This document shows, piece by piece, positions 1 through 7,407 of a DNA stretch of 64,000 nt (position 1 is the stretch's first letter; every line of letters starts with the position of its first letter). Source of the stretch: Bacteroidota bacterium (GTDB lineage Bacteria > Bacteroidota > Bacteroidia > Cytophagales > Cyclobacteriaceae). A program made the translations under genes and the position numbers. The stretch spans positions 1-64,000 of the forward strand of contig JAFDYX010000019.1 in the NCBI GenBank assembly GCA_018267215.1. The letters run 5' to 3'. The notes beneath the pieces were generated by a model, which was given only the letters and a program-made list of their open reading frames with translations, ran no database searches and had not been told where the DNA came from.

Positions 1-61
1 CCTGTTCCTGTTGTTTGAGAATGCCTACGATCTGGCTCTCACTGAATTTTGTTGTTTTCAT
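1..61 (-). CDS. IS3-family transposase OrfA, N-terminal 20 residues (runs off the window)
   Basis: Reading from the ATG at 61 towards position 1 gives a protein starting MKTTKFSESQIVGILKQQEQ. This is the standard opening of the small helix-turn-helix OrfA of IS3-family insertion sequences. The start codon is preceded by GGGAG, a purine-rich ribosome-binding site. The rest of orfA and orfB would lie beyond the left edge. The element is oriented leftward and sits directly downstream of a truncated metalloprotease gene, so it probably caused that truncation. The family call rests on the 20 visible residues only. Confidence 0.8.
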   Translation of the reverse strand, partial: MKTTKFSESQIVGILKQQEQ

Positions 62-126
62 TTTCTCCCAATTTTAACGATTAAACTCTATTTATAATCG
101 CTACTGTTTTTGGGGGAGCTTTCACA
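1..126 (-). mobile_element. Left end of an IS3-family insertion sequence (partial)
   Basis: The orfA start lies at 61. IS3 elements usually have an untranslated leader of a few tens of bases beginning with a TG-starting inverted repeat. On the minus strand a candidate terminus, TGTGAAAGCTCCCCCAAAAA, begins at about 126. That is just where the preceding reading frame stops resembling a metalloprotease. The other end is outside the window, so the terminus and any target duplication are inferred. Confidence 0.45.
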
Positions 127-459
127 TGGATCTCCATGGTCAAAAGTTGCCCATCGTATCCTTATATCGGCATTTGTTTCTATAAATACTTCGGTAAATA
201 CTAAACCTGTTTGAGCTTGCCATAATTGAAGAGCTTGAATAACTCCTCCTCTCTCATCATTACCCACTATATCATCAGTGCCATTGATAAACATGTAAGT
301 TATGCATGTCTTACTCCATCTATTTCCTTGAATTTGAAAAGCATTGGAGGGGGGCTTTTGTGAGGATTTTATTGCTCCATTATCATAAAAAACTTGGCCC
401 CTTACTGATTGCAAGTATGCTATCGTCACGATTGCACATAAAGTAATTCTAGAAATCAC
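88..459 (-). pseudogene. Truncated secreted matrixin-like metalloprotease
   Basis: The 123-residue frame starts with GTG and has a signal peptide of about 21 residues. It then runs RWSKTCITYMF, then VIQALQLWQAQTGLVFTEV, then ADIRIRWATFDHGD. This order (strand, helix with AL-LWQ, F-EV, ADI-I-FA--DHGD) is the N-terminal half of the M10/matrixin catalytic domain. The zinc-binding HExxHxxGxxH helix that should follow is missing. The frame ends after a short unrelated tail at a TAG next to the IS3 start, so the gene looks interrupted and the product inactive. It belongs to a leftward run of small secreted proteins. Confidence 0.7.
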
Positions 460-466
460 GTAAATT

Positions 467-865
467 TTATTTAACAGTGTATGTGAAATTACTTAATGTA
501 AAAATTTTTTGCCCCCCCACCGGGGACTTATATGATCCTTGATAGGTATAAAATTTTGCACTATAAACAATGTCCTTACCTGCTATTACAGAATAATTAT
601 CACAGAGTACACCAATAAATTGGCAATCATATGTTTGATCTATAGGAGTGATGACGCAATAGGCTTTCAGCAAGCTGTCATAAAGAATCCTGCCCTCCAC
701 TTTGCTTAATTGCACGATCAATTCATTAGTGGTGCAAGAGGCATTGCCTGAAACTGGTTCTTTTAGTTTGCTTTCGTAGTTGCAAAGTTTTTCAAGATCG
801 GACTGGCTATGGTTGCTTGAGCAGTCAAGTACTATAAAACAGAGGAGAAAAAGTATTTTTTTCAT
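467..865 (-). CDS. Small secreted protein of unknown function
   Basis: This encodes 132 residues. MKKILFLLCFIVLDCSSN forms a hydrophobic export signal ending in a cysteine. The residue before that Cys is Asp, which is unusual for a lipobox, so it may be a lipoprotein or a plain secreted protein. The mature part has five cysteines that could form disulfides and ends in a beta-rich stretch. Its ATG overlaps the stop of the lipoprotein gene upstream (ATGA at 862-865), so the two are probably co-translated. I do not recognise the family. Confidence 0.6.
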   Translation of the reverse strand: MKKILFLLCFIVLDCSSNHSQSDLEKLCNYESKLKEPVSGNASCTTNELIVQLSKVEGRILYDSLLKAYCVITPIDQTYDCQFIGVLCDNYSVIAGKDIVYSAKFYTYQGSYKSPVGGQKIFTLSNFTYTVK

Positions 866-1326
866 TGATTTGAGATCAAAAGTGTTGCATTATATTTTTT
901 AAGATCAACGTGGTTTGTGGATGAATTTTCTGTGATGTTTACCAAACCTAAGCAGACATTATTGACACATTTTTTACTGAAGTTAATATTGGTATTTATT
1001 AAATCACCTTTTGGTAGGCACATTCTTCTGGTTAGAGTTACAGTATCTGTTTTTTGATTACCCACTTGAATTTCAAAATAAGCGTAAACATATTTTAGAG
1101 AAGTGTAAATAGTCGGACAATCTTCAATCACTGGTCTTTTGTCCACGATACTATCTAGTATGACCCTTACATTTTGAGATGAGCCTTCAATATTAAAACT
1201 GAACGACTGTTCCTTCCCATTTTCAACGACAATACTTTTAGATATAATTGTTGATACACTGTTATTAACACAACTACAACAAAAAAGCACTACAAGCATG
1301 AACGGGTGAATAGTTATGGGTTTCAT
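862..1326 (-). CDS. Small putative lipoprotein of unknown function
   Basis: I start this at the ATG at 1326, which gives MKPITIHPFMLVVLFCCSC, a lipoprotein signal with a cysteine-rich lipobox and a 154-residue product. The same frame stays open upstream to 1605, but that part reads as the front of a different secreted protein and is listed separately. The mature region is beta-rich and contains a GKEQSFSFNIEG stretch, paired cysteines (CPTIY, MCLPKG, KKCVNNVC) and no catalytic motif I recognise. The stop overlaps the next gene's start by 4 bases. Confidence 0.6.
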   Translation of the reverse strand: MKPITIHPFMLVVLFCCSCVNNSVSTIISKSIVVENGKEQSFSFNIEGSSQNVRVILDSIVDKRPVIEDCPTIYTSLKYVYAYFEIQVGNQKTDTVTLTRRMCLPKGDLINTNINFSKKCVNNVCLGLVNITENSSTNHVDLKKYNATLLISNQ

Positions 1327-1581
1327 ATTAAATATAGATTTATTGACAACTGTATCCAAATACCAAGAGTTTAAAAAAAAACAGATTTTTGATTGTCTGC
1401 TGCATAAATTTATAATAATCAATGGCACAGCGTACTCTTGCAGATAGCCGGTGGGTATTTGGGTGGTGTTGATATGGGCAAATACATTTTGAATTGCTGT
1501 TTGAGCGGGGAATGGGTTGTCTTGGCCTATTAGATTTATTGTAGCCAAGGTAAAGCAACAAAGAGCTATTAACTTTTTCAT
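1327..1581 (-). pseudogene. 5' remnant of a secreted protein gene fused in frame to a lipoprotein gene
   Basis: From the ATG at 1581 the frame gives MKKLIALCCFTLATINLIGQ, a clean signal peptide, then NPFPAQTAIQNVFAHIN and IPTGYLQEYAVPL. This resembles the start of the mature part of large Bacteroidota secreted proteins. After about 55 residues the sequence loses coherence and then runs into a second, complete lipoprotein signal starting at 1326. Two export signals in one frame argue for a decayed or deleted gene whose 5' end now abuts its neighbour. A true 239-residue fusion is possible but unlikely. Confidence 0.5.
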
Positions 1582-1609
1582 AGCAGTAAAAATTTTAGTG
1601 ATCAATACG

Positions 1610-2155
1610 TCATTTAGTTAAATCTATATCAAATCTACCAGCCGTGATCTTCACAGTGTCGCAACCTTTCTTATAAAGTTTAGCATTGAATGTGCCAGAT
1701 ATGATTGGTAAGGAAAGTTTCGTAATGGTTATGCTTCCTTTTCTAAAAACAGTGGTGTCATGGTAAAAATAATTGCACGAATTATTCGTGAAAGAAACTG
1801 AGGAGACAGAATCAATCGAAGCATCATAGATACCAGTCTGGCTTATTCCATAAACATAAAGACCAAAGTATTGAACATCGGAACCCGAATTGACGCGATA
1901 ACAGACTATTACAAGCTCAGGTTTGCCATTGAAATTGGGATCGTATGTTTTAGTGAAGTTGGGTGATGGCCCCCCTATAATTCCTCGGGGCAGCCACACT
2001 TGTCCATTCAACAAAAAACCCAGCGTGTTTGCGCCTGTTTGCGTGGCAGGCGGCAAGGATTCTTTCTTGTCGTCTGGGAACAGGAAGCAGCCCCCCAAAC
2101 TGAGCAGCGAACCGATCAATGCCAGCGACAGAACTTTGATGAAGGTTATTTTCAT
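1610..2155 (-). CDS. DUF6252-like lipoprotein
   Basis: This encodes 181 residues with a lipoprotein signal ending SLLSLGGC and a short charged linker. The next motif, LPPATQTGANTLGFLLNGQV, is what I recognise from the DUF6252 family of Bacteroidota cell-surface lipoproteins, in which LPP-TQTGANT followed by a G-W pattern is conserved. The remainder is predicted beta-sandwich. Function is unknown. The gene lies 4 bases upstream of the decayed secreted-protein frame in a leftward cluster of exported proteins. Confidence 0.7.
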   Translation of the reverse strand: MKITFIKVLSLALIGSLLSLGGCFLFPDDKKESLPPATQTGANTLGFLLNGQVWLPRGIIGGPSPNFTKTYDPNFNGKPELVIVCYRVNSGSDVQYFGLYVYGISQTGIYDASIDSVSSVSFTNNSCNYFYHDTTVFRKGSITITKLSLPIISGTFNAKLYKKGCDTVKITAGRFDIDLTK

Positions 2156-2285
2156 TTTTAGGTGCTTATTTTTTATTTCCTTGACGATAGTAAATTTACA
2201 AAAGTTGTAAACGGGAAGTCAACGGGAAATTTCCCGTATTTTCAATTTATAAGCTTTCTAAATAGTTGTCCCTTAAAGACTCATT

Positions 2286-2447
2286 TTACAAGAAAGTGAA
2301 TTTTGAACGGGTATTATCAACCTGAAAAGGGACTGGAAAAATTGAGCCAAAAAAGACAAGTTGATTTACTTTCCACTTGTTGAGCATCCGTTTAAAGTTC
2401 ATGTCCGCAGCGGCCAGCATTACATTGATGTTGTCGCCTTTGATCCC
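2286..2447 (-). pseudogene. C-terminal remnant of an IS5-type transposase
   Basis: On the minus strand about 50 residues beginning GIKGDNINVMLAAADMNFKR match the C-terminal end of IS5/IS1182-type DDE transposases. There a G--GD-IN-MLAAA--N segment followed by a basic helix closes the protein. Upstream in the same frame (2448-2552) the residues are low-complexity and not transposase-like, and no catalytic D, D or E region is present, so it is a scrap. The sequence TAGTTGTCCCTTAAAG at about 2262-2277 could be what is left of an inverted repeat. Confidence 0.6.
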
Positions 2448-2583
2448 CTCATTCTCCGCAGATTCTGTTTGCGAGCTCTGCGTTTTATTTGCCCTACATC
2501 CATTCTGCCATCCATTGTCTTCACCACTACGCGGTGTCCCTCCTCCACTCATTCATCCTTGAGGAGACTCCGCTGAGAAAAGT

Positions 2584-2614
2584 AGTTATTGTTGGTCAGC
2601 GACCAACAATAACT
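2584..2614. repeat. Perfect 14-bp inverted repeat with 3-base loop
   Basis: AGTTATTGTTGGTC at 2584-2597 is followed by AGC and then its exact reverse complement at 2601-2614. There is no T-tract on either side, so it is not an obvious intrinsic terminator. It lies in the IS-scarred gap between the IS5 remnant and purM. Confidence 0.75.
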
Positions 2615-2872
2615 TAGGGATTGCCAAAGCCGTGGTGATTATGGTAGGAGTTAATAGAAGTGAGTCGCTCCAAAGCCGAATCTATAATAAAAAGCAATTG
2701 GACAAAGTGGCAGTGCCCATCGCCATAACGAAGACTAAAATTCTTTTCATACAAGCCAGTTTGAGGTCTGCTAAAATACGCAAACGGAAAATGTTGTTTG
2801 CAGGCAGCAAGGATAAAAGGTCGGAATCGTTTTTAAGCCGGATTTTGGAGTAAGCAGACAGTAATAATTTCT
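2615..2872. other. Intergenic stretch with no supportable gene
   Basis: A 73-codon plus-strand frame (2632-2853) exists here. It is rich in Lys, Arg and Ser, lacks any domain or export signal I recognise, and sits between an IS scrap and a hairpin. I treat the stretch as non-coding or decayed sequence. Confidence 0.4.
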
Positions 2873-2954
2873 ACCACATAGGCACATAGAACACATAGTA
2901 AATTAACACTTCTATGCGAAACCTATGTTCCTTTTGTGCCTATGTGGTTTTTTT
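2873..2954. terminator. Long hairpin with T-tract, probable terminator or interspersed repeat
   Basis: ACCACATAGGCACA at 2873-2886 pairs perfectly with TGTGCCTATGTGGT at 2935-2948. A further imperfect inner pairing (GAACACATAG with CTATGTTC) extends the stem, and seven Ts follow on the plus strand. It lies 44 bases past the purM stop. The T-tract is on the plus strand and the complementary A-run is on the purM side, so it may act in both directions. Confidence 0.6.
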
Positions 2955-2997
2955 ACATAGTTAACTTTGGATTAAACTTGTTATCCCAAACTCTGAT

Positions 2998-4167
2998 TTA
3001 CGAATAAACAAATTCTCCTTGCGGACTGATGAGCGTTACTTTTTTTGAATCGCCCGATTCCACTCGGCCAATGATTTGCGCTTCAACACCAAAACTTTTT
3101 GAAATAGAAATGATGTCGTTGGCCCGTTTTTCGGGCAGATAAATCTCCATGCGATGGCCCATGTTAAAAACTTTGTACATCTCCTTCCAGTCAGTGCCGC
3201 TACACTCGTGTATCAAATGAAATAAAGGAGGAACAGGAAACAAGTTGTCTTTGATGACATGAAGATTGTTGATAAAGTGGAGCACTTTAGTTTGTGCGCC
3301 ACCGCTGCAGTGCACCATGCCGTGGATTTCGCTGCGCATATTTTTTAATATTTCGATGGCAATGGGTGCATATGTGCGGGTAGGAGAAAGTACCATCTGC
3401 CCCACATCTACCGGAACGTTTTCGATACGATCGGTAAGTTTATATTTTCCCGAATAGATCAGTTCGCCCGGCACGGCTCCATCATACGACTCCGGATATT
3501 TGGCGGCATAGATTTTATCAAACACATCGTGTCGCGCGGAGGTCAGCCCGTTGCTGCCCATGCCTCCGTTGTAGCGGTGTTCGTACGTTGCTTTTCCAAA
3601 AGAGGCAAGTCCTACAATGACATCTCCCGCCCGGATGTTGCCATTGTCAATAACGTGTGCGCGTTTCATCCGTGCTGTGACGGTGCTGTCAACAATGATC
3701 GTGCGAACCAAATCGCCTACGTCTGCCGTTTCGCCTCCGGTGCTATGGATTTGCATGCCATGATCGCGAAGCAATTGCAGCACTTCTTCTGTGCCTTCGA
3801 TAATAGTTGAAATGACTTCACCGGGAATTAACTTTTTATTTCGCCCGATGGTGGATGACAGCGTAATCGGCCCGGTGGCGCCCACGCAAAGCAGGTCATC
3901 GGTATTCATGATGATGGCATCCTGCGCGATTCCCTTCCACACGCCCAGGTCACCGGTTTCTTTCCAGTAGATGTAGGCAAGCGAAGATTTTGTGCCGGCT
4001 CCATCGGCATGCATCACAGTGCAGTAGTTGTCATCCCCGCCCAACAGGTCGGGCACAATTTTGCAAAAGGCATGAGGGAACAACCCTTTGTCAAGATTTT
4101 TGATAGCCGCGTGTACGTCTTCTTTAGAAGCAGATACTCCGCGTTGGGTGTAGCGGTCTGAGCTCAC
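2998..4167 (-). CDS. purM: Phosphoribosylformylglycinamidine cyclo-ligase (AIR synthetase)
   Basis: PurM uses ATP to close FGAM into aminoimidazole ribotide, the fifth step of purine synthesis, in the cytosol. The 389-residue protein starts with GTG. The opening SSDRYTQRGVSASKEDVHAA is what Bacteroidota PurM proteins begin with, so the GTG is accepted. Family signatures are HADGAGTKS near residue 54, NTDDLLCVGA near 88, GGETADVGDLVRT near 143 and a C-terminal NMGHRMEIY. It begins directly after the stop of the upstream exported-protein gene and may share its transcript. Downstream lies a hairpin terminator. Confidence 0.93.
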   Translation of the reverse strand: MSSDRYTQRGVSASKEDVHAAIKNLDKGLFPHAFCKIVPDLLGGDDNYCTVMHADGAGTKSSLAYIYWKETGDLGVWKGIAQDAIIMNTDDLLCVGATGPITLSSTIGRNKKLIPGEVISTIIEGTEEVLQLLRDHGMQIHSTGGETADVGDLVRTIIVDSTVTARMKRAHVIDNGNIRAGDVIVGLASFGKATYEHRYNGGMGSNGLTSARHDVFDKIYAAKYPESYDGAVPGELIYSGKYKLTDRIENVPVDVGQMVLSPTRTYAPIAIEILKNMRSEIHGMVHCSGGAQTKVLHFINNLHVIKDNLFPVPPLFHLIHECSGTDWKEMYKVFNMGHRMEIYLPEKRANDIISISKSFGVEAQIIGRVESGDSKKVTLISPQGEFVYS

Positions 4168-4944
4168 TTATTTTAATTTGATGGTCAGCGACAAATACCC
4201 GGGCGATGACAATGGGTTGTACGAATAATTGTTGTAGTAAACAGGCATCTGCCGGCCGTACGTTCCGGGTCTTCCATAAGAAGGTGAGTACCCCTGCGAG
4301 GCATTGTTATTATTTTTATTCTGTGGCACATAGCGGCCTGTTTCAAATTCGATCGGCAGCGTTTCAAGTTTTGATTTGTCTAACCGAAATGCTTTGAACG
4401 GAATTTTAGCTTCATAGATATACGCCCCGTCATCTTGCGCCACAAGGATGGCCTCAATGCCGTTGGCCAGCCCTAACCGGCTCGATACAATGTTTTGCTT
4501 GGCCAGCCCGATTAACTCAACTACTTCCACATCGCTGACGAGGTCTTTTTTATATTGTACACGGGCAGCCGCATCCATTTCTTTGCCTTCCTGATCTTTC
4601 ATTTCTTTCTTCAATTCGCTGGGGTCTTTCCCCACCGGGTATTTCAATCCTACTTTGTCTTTCTTTTTGCCGGTGGGATTGAGTTTGAGAGAAAGGCCAA
4701 AAAATCCGATTTTGGTCTGCGTCAGGTCGTCTGAAATTTTTAAACGGAAGTATAGATTTTCTGCATCGTTGCCCACGTTCGACAAAAATTTTCCGTCCGG
4801 GTCGAGCCACCACTCTGTCGGCCAGTCATCCATTTTGCCATCAATAACTGGAGGCTTTTCAAATTGAATGCTTTCTTTCGTTCCCTTTTGGGCAAAGGCA
4901 AAAAACGAAAAAACGAGGAGCAGGCTTGTGATAAGGGTTTTCAT
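4168..4944 (-). CDS. Secreted protein with CBM9/DOMON-like sandwich
   Basis: This 258-residue product has an 18-residue signal peptide ending FFAFAQ. The motif PPVIDGKMDDWP followed by NVGNDAENLYFRLKISDD is the usual start of CBM9-like/DOMON-like beta-sandwich domains. A Lys-rich region follows at about 90-130. The C-terminus (about 205-245) is rich in Asn, Tyr, Pro and Gly and ends in a beta strand, SLTIKLK. It abuts purM downstream and follows the RNA methyltransferase by 41 bases. The ligand is unknown, and the domain call is by pattern only. Confidence 0.6.
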   Translation of the reverse strand: MKTLITSLLLVFSFFAFAQKGTKESIQFEKPPVIDGKMDDWPTEWWLDPDGKFLSNVGNDAENLYFRLKISDDLTQTKIGFFGLSLKLNPTGKKKDKVGLKYPVGKDPSELKKEMKDQEGKEMDAAARVQYKKDLVSDVEVVELIGLAKQNIVSSRLGLANGIEAILVAQDDGAYIYEAKIPFKAFRLDKSKLETLPIEFETGRYVPQNKNNNNASQGYSPSYGRPGTYGRQMPVYYNNYSYNPLSSPGYLSLTIKLK

Positions 4945-4985
4945 GAAATTGCGATTAGGCGTAAAATTAATTTATTGGCAAGGCA

Positions 4986-5522
4986 TTAAGAAACCAACGC
5001 TAATTTTTGGTAAAAATCCCAGGCAACAATTCCTACGCAAACAGAAATATTCAGTGAGTGTTTGGTGCCCGATTGAGGGATTTCTACTGCCACATCGCCC
5101 AGGGCAATGGATTCCTCACTTACCCCATTCACTTCATTGCCAAAAACGATACAATATTTTTTTTCAGGCGATACATTGATCTTTTGCAAGGGAATACTTT
5201 CCGTGGTTTGTTCAACAATGATGATTTGATAATCCAGTGCTTTTAATTTTTCGAGGGCGGTTTCCGGATGCTCGGCATACTCCCACGCTACCGACTCGGT
5301 GGAGCCAAGGGCAGTTTTATGGATCTCGCGGTTGGGAGGTGTGCCGGTGATGCCCGTCAGGTAAATCTTTTCCATGCGGAAGGCATCGGCCGTGCGGAAG
5401 GCAGCGCCCACATTGTGCAGGCTGCGTACATTATCCAGCAGGATGCACACCGGAATTTTTTCCGCGTCTTTAAATTCATTTACCGAAAGGCGCCCCAGTT
5501 CTTCAAGTTTCAGTTTCTTCAT
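4986..5522 (-). CDS. TrmH/SpoU-family RNA 2'-O-methyltransferase
   Basis: The ATG at 5522 gives MKKLKLEELGRLS and a 178-residue SPOUT methyltransferase. The frame is open further upstream but that part overlaps folP and is not conserved protein. Motif 1 is NVRSLHNVGAAFRTADAF (near 33-50), motif 2 is IVFGNEVNGVSEES (near 124) and motif 3 is IPQSGTKHSLNISV (near 148). Together these make the trefoil-knot SAM site of SpoU enzymes. It probably methylates ribose in tRNA or rRNA; the exact nucleotide cannot be told. It starts 11 bases after the folP stop. Confidence 0.88.
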   Translation of the reverse strand: MKKLKLEELGRLSVNEFKDAEKIPVCILLDNVRSLHNVGAAFRTADAFRMEKIYLTGITGTPPNREIHKTALGSTESVAWEYAEHPETALEKLKALDYQIIIVEQTTESIPLQKINVSPEKKYCIVFGNEVNGVSEESIALGDVAVEIPQSGTKHSLNISVCVGIVAWDFYQKLALVS

Positions 5523-5533
5523 TCTCTTTGTCG

Positions 5534-6406
5534 TCAATGTTGATCTGGCAGCACACTGGTGGCAAGTCTGCTTACCAGCCGGATGGTTTCTTTCGCCTGG
5601 CGCACATCGTGCACCCGCAATATCGCAGCACCCTGCAGCAGGGCACAGGTATTCAATACAGTGGTGCCGTTCAATGCTTCTTCGGGTTTTATCTGCAAGG
5701 TCTTCCAGATCATAGATTTTCGGGAAAGCCCCACCAGCAAAGGTTTTTCTAAAATATGAAAATGAGAAAGTTGGCGGAGGAGCGTAAAACTTTGTTCGCT
5801 GGTTTTGGCAAAACCAAATCCGGGGTCGAGCACAATATCTTTTACGCCCCATTGATGGAGCTGGTAAATTTTAGCTTGAAAATAATCTGTGATTTCCAAG
5901 ATCAGGTTTTCGTACTGTGTGTGCTGCGCCATCGTTTGTGGTGTGCCGCGCATGTGCATGAGTATGTATGGAACATGTAAAGAAGCAACGGTTTCAAACA
6001 TATTTTTGTCCATTTCTCCTCCCGATACATCGTTGACGATGGAGGCTCCGGCCTCTACCGCCTGCCGGGCAATAGTGGAGCGAAAGGTATCAACAGAAAG
6101 AACAGCATCGGGAAAATGTTTTACAACAGATTCGATTACCGGCAAAATCCGTTTTCGTTCTTCTTCTTCCGAAACGTTTGCAGCCCCCGAGCGGGTGGAG
6201 GCTCCGCCCACATCAATAAAATCTGCTTCCTCCTCCAGCATTTTTTCTACTTGCCTAAGTTGCAAGGTGGGGTCTGTAAAACAGCTCCCCTCATAAAAAC
6301 TGTCGGGGGTTACATTTAAAATGCCCATTACCTTAGGCTGCGAGAGGTCTATCAGCTTTCCGTTGACGTTCAGTGTTTTGTTGGGCGAAAAAAGTTTATT
6401 TTGCAT
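5534..6406 (-). CDS. folP: Dihydropteroate synthase
   Basis: FolP condenses p-aminobenzoate with dihydropterin pyrophosphate in folate synthesis. The 290-residue TIM-barrel protein shows PKVMGILNVTPDSFYEG near 24, DVGGASTRSGA near 65, VNDVSGGEMD near 124 and LVGLSRKSMIW near 226, all binding-site signatures. The final residues extend a little beyond the usual C-terminus. Its ATG lies 5 bases from the start codon of the divergent DUF1599 gene, so its promoter must lie inside that gene. Confidence 0.93.
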   Translation of the reverse strand: MQNKLFSPNKTLNVNGKLIDLSQPKVMGILNVTPDSFYEGSCFTDPTLQLRQVEKMLEEEADFIDVGGASTRSGAANVSEEEERKRILPVIESVVKHFPDAVLSVDTFRSTIARQAVEAGASIVNDVSGGEMDKNMFETVASLHVPYILMHMRGTPQTMAQHTQYENLILEITDYFQAKIYQLHQWGVKDIVLDPGFGFAKTSEQSFTLLRQLSHFHILEKPLLVGLSRKSMIWKTLQIKPEEALNGTTVLNTCALLQGAAILRVHDVRQAKETIRLVSRLATSVLPDQH

Positions 6407-6411
6407 GCGTT

Positions 6412-6975
6412 ATGAACGAAAAAACTGCTCACGAATATAAAGAGGTGATAGCGACCTGCAAAGCACTCTTTTTAAAGAAGACAAACGATTATGGCCCGGC
6501 TTGGCGTGTGTTGCGGCTGCCATCCGTTACCGACCAGATTTTTATTAAAGCACAACGCATCCGCAGCATTCAGGAAAAAGGCGAACAAAAAGTAGAAGAC
6601 GATGTGCGGGGCGATTTTGTCGGCATCATCAATTATTGCCTGATCGCCATGATGCAGATAGAATTACAAGATTTAAAAAAAACAGATATCACCACGGCCG
6701 AAGTAGAAACGATGTACGACCGGTTTGTGAAAGAAACATTCTCACTCCTCGAAAATAAAAACCATGACTATAACGAAGCTTGGCGCGATATGCGTGTAAG
6801 CTCCATGACAGATATTATCTTGATGAAGCTCCATCGCGTCAAGCAAATAGAAGACAACCGCGGGCAAACACTGGCGAGCGAAGGTGTAAAACCTAACTAT
6901 CAAGACATGATCAATTACTCAGTTTTTTGTTTGATTAAATTGTCCACGGCCAACGGTCAACAGACAACAGAATAA
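6412..6975 (+). CDS. DUF1599 (nucleotide-modification-associated) protein, two repeats
   Basis: The ATG at 6412 gives MNEKTAHEYKEV and 187 residues. The protein contains two related halves: KKTNDYGPAWRVLRLPSVTD near 27 and ENKNHDYNEAWRDMRVSSMT near 117, each followed by a KxxRxxQI helix and a NY-LIAM or NYSVFCL helix. This duplicated layout is the DUF1599 (PF07659) family. The family has been linked by comparative genomics to nucleotide modification, but no reaction is proven to my knowledge. The last residues (STANGQQTTE) are encoded by a GTCAAC-type repeat. Confidence 0.8.
   Translation: MNEKTAHEYKEVIATCKALFLKKTNDYGPAWRVLRLPSVTDQIFIKAQRIRSIQEKGEQKVEDDVRGDFVGIINYCLIAMMQIELQDLKKTDITTAEVETMYDRFVKETFSLLENKNHDYNEAWRDMRVSSMTDIILMKLHRVKQIEDNRGQTLASEGVKPNYQDMINYSVFCLIKLSTANGQQTTE
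6946..6968 (+). repeat. Left GTCAAC-type repeat flanking the four-helix-bundle gene
   Basis: GGCCAACGGTCAACAGACAAC encodes the tail of the DUF1599 protein. It resembles the reverse complement of the sequence at 7385-7410 on the other side of the four-helix-bundle gene. The similarity is imperfect and was judged by eye. Confidence 0.4.
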
Positions 6976-7017
6976 ACAAATTAATCATAAGCCAAGAGCG
7001 ACAGATAATAAAATTAT

Positions 7018-7407
7018 ATGCCATTCAAGTTTGAAAAATTGGAGGTTTGGAAAGAATCTGTTGAATTAAGCTATGCGGTACATCAATTAACACTGTCCTT
7101 TCCAAAAGATGAGTTGTATGTTTTAATCGCCCAGTTAAAAAGAGCTGCCGATTCTGTTTCGCTAAACATAGCTGAAGGATCAACTGGACAATCGAATGCC
7201 GAATTCAGAAAATTTTTAGGATATTCAATTCGTTCAGGGATTGAGGTAATAGGTTGTATTTACTTAGCTAAAAAAAGATCTCTTTTGGGAGACTCGGACT
7301 TTAACAAAGTTTATGCTCAGACAGACTTGATGGTAAAAAGAATTCAAGCTTTAAGAAAATCTATTTTGAACCAAACCGACAGTGGTCGGTTGACTGTGAA
7401 CAGTTGA
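7018..7407 (+). CDS. Four-helix-bundle protein (S23 / 23S rRNA intervening-sequence family)
   Basis: This 129-residue protein contains FEKLEVWKESVELSYAVHQL, QLKRAADSVSLNIAEGSTG, EFRKFLGYSIRSGIEV and a final DLMVKRIQALRKSI helix. This is the pattern of the small four-helix-bundle family first seen in 23S rRNA intervening sequences and now widespread in Bacteroidota. Its function is unknown. It is flanked by imperfect GTCAAC/GTTGAC repeats. Its C-terminal SGRLTVNS is encoded by the right-hand repeat, which also has a small hairpin (AACCGAC, 4-base loop, GTCGGTT, 7374-7391). This suggests an inserted module. Confidence 0.88.
   Translation: MPFKFEKLEVWKESVELSYAVHQLTLSFPKDELYVLIAQLKRAADSVSLNIAEGSTGQSNAEFRKFLGYSIRSGIEVIGCIYLAKKRSLLGDSDFNKVYAQTDLMVKRIQALRKSILNQTDSGRLTVNS

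Noticed and set aside
2361..2576. Plus-strand frames over the IS5 remnant
   Set aside because: They are opposite-strand shadows of the transposase C-terminus, and their translations show no family pattern.
2632..2853. Plus-strand open frame of 73 codons
   Set aside because: It has no domain, export signal or start-site support, and it lies in an IS-scarred gap beside a hairpin.
5523..5852. Upstream extension of the TrmH-type frame (110 codons)
   Set aside because: It overlaps folP on the same strand in another frame and is unlike any methyltransferase; the conserved protein begins at the ATG at 5522.
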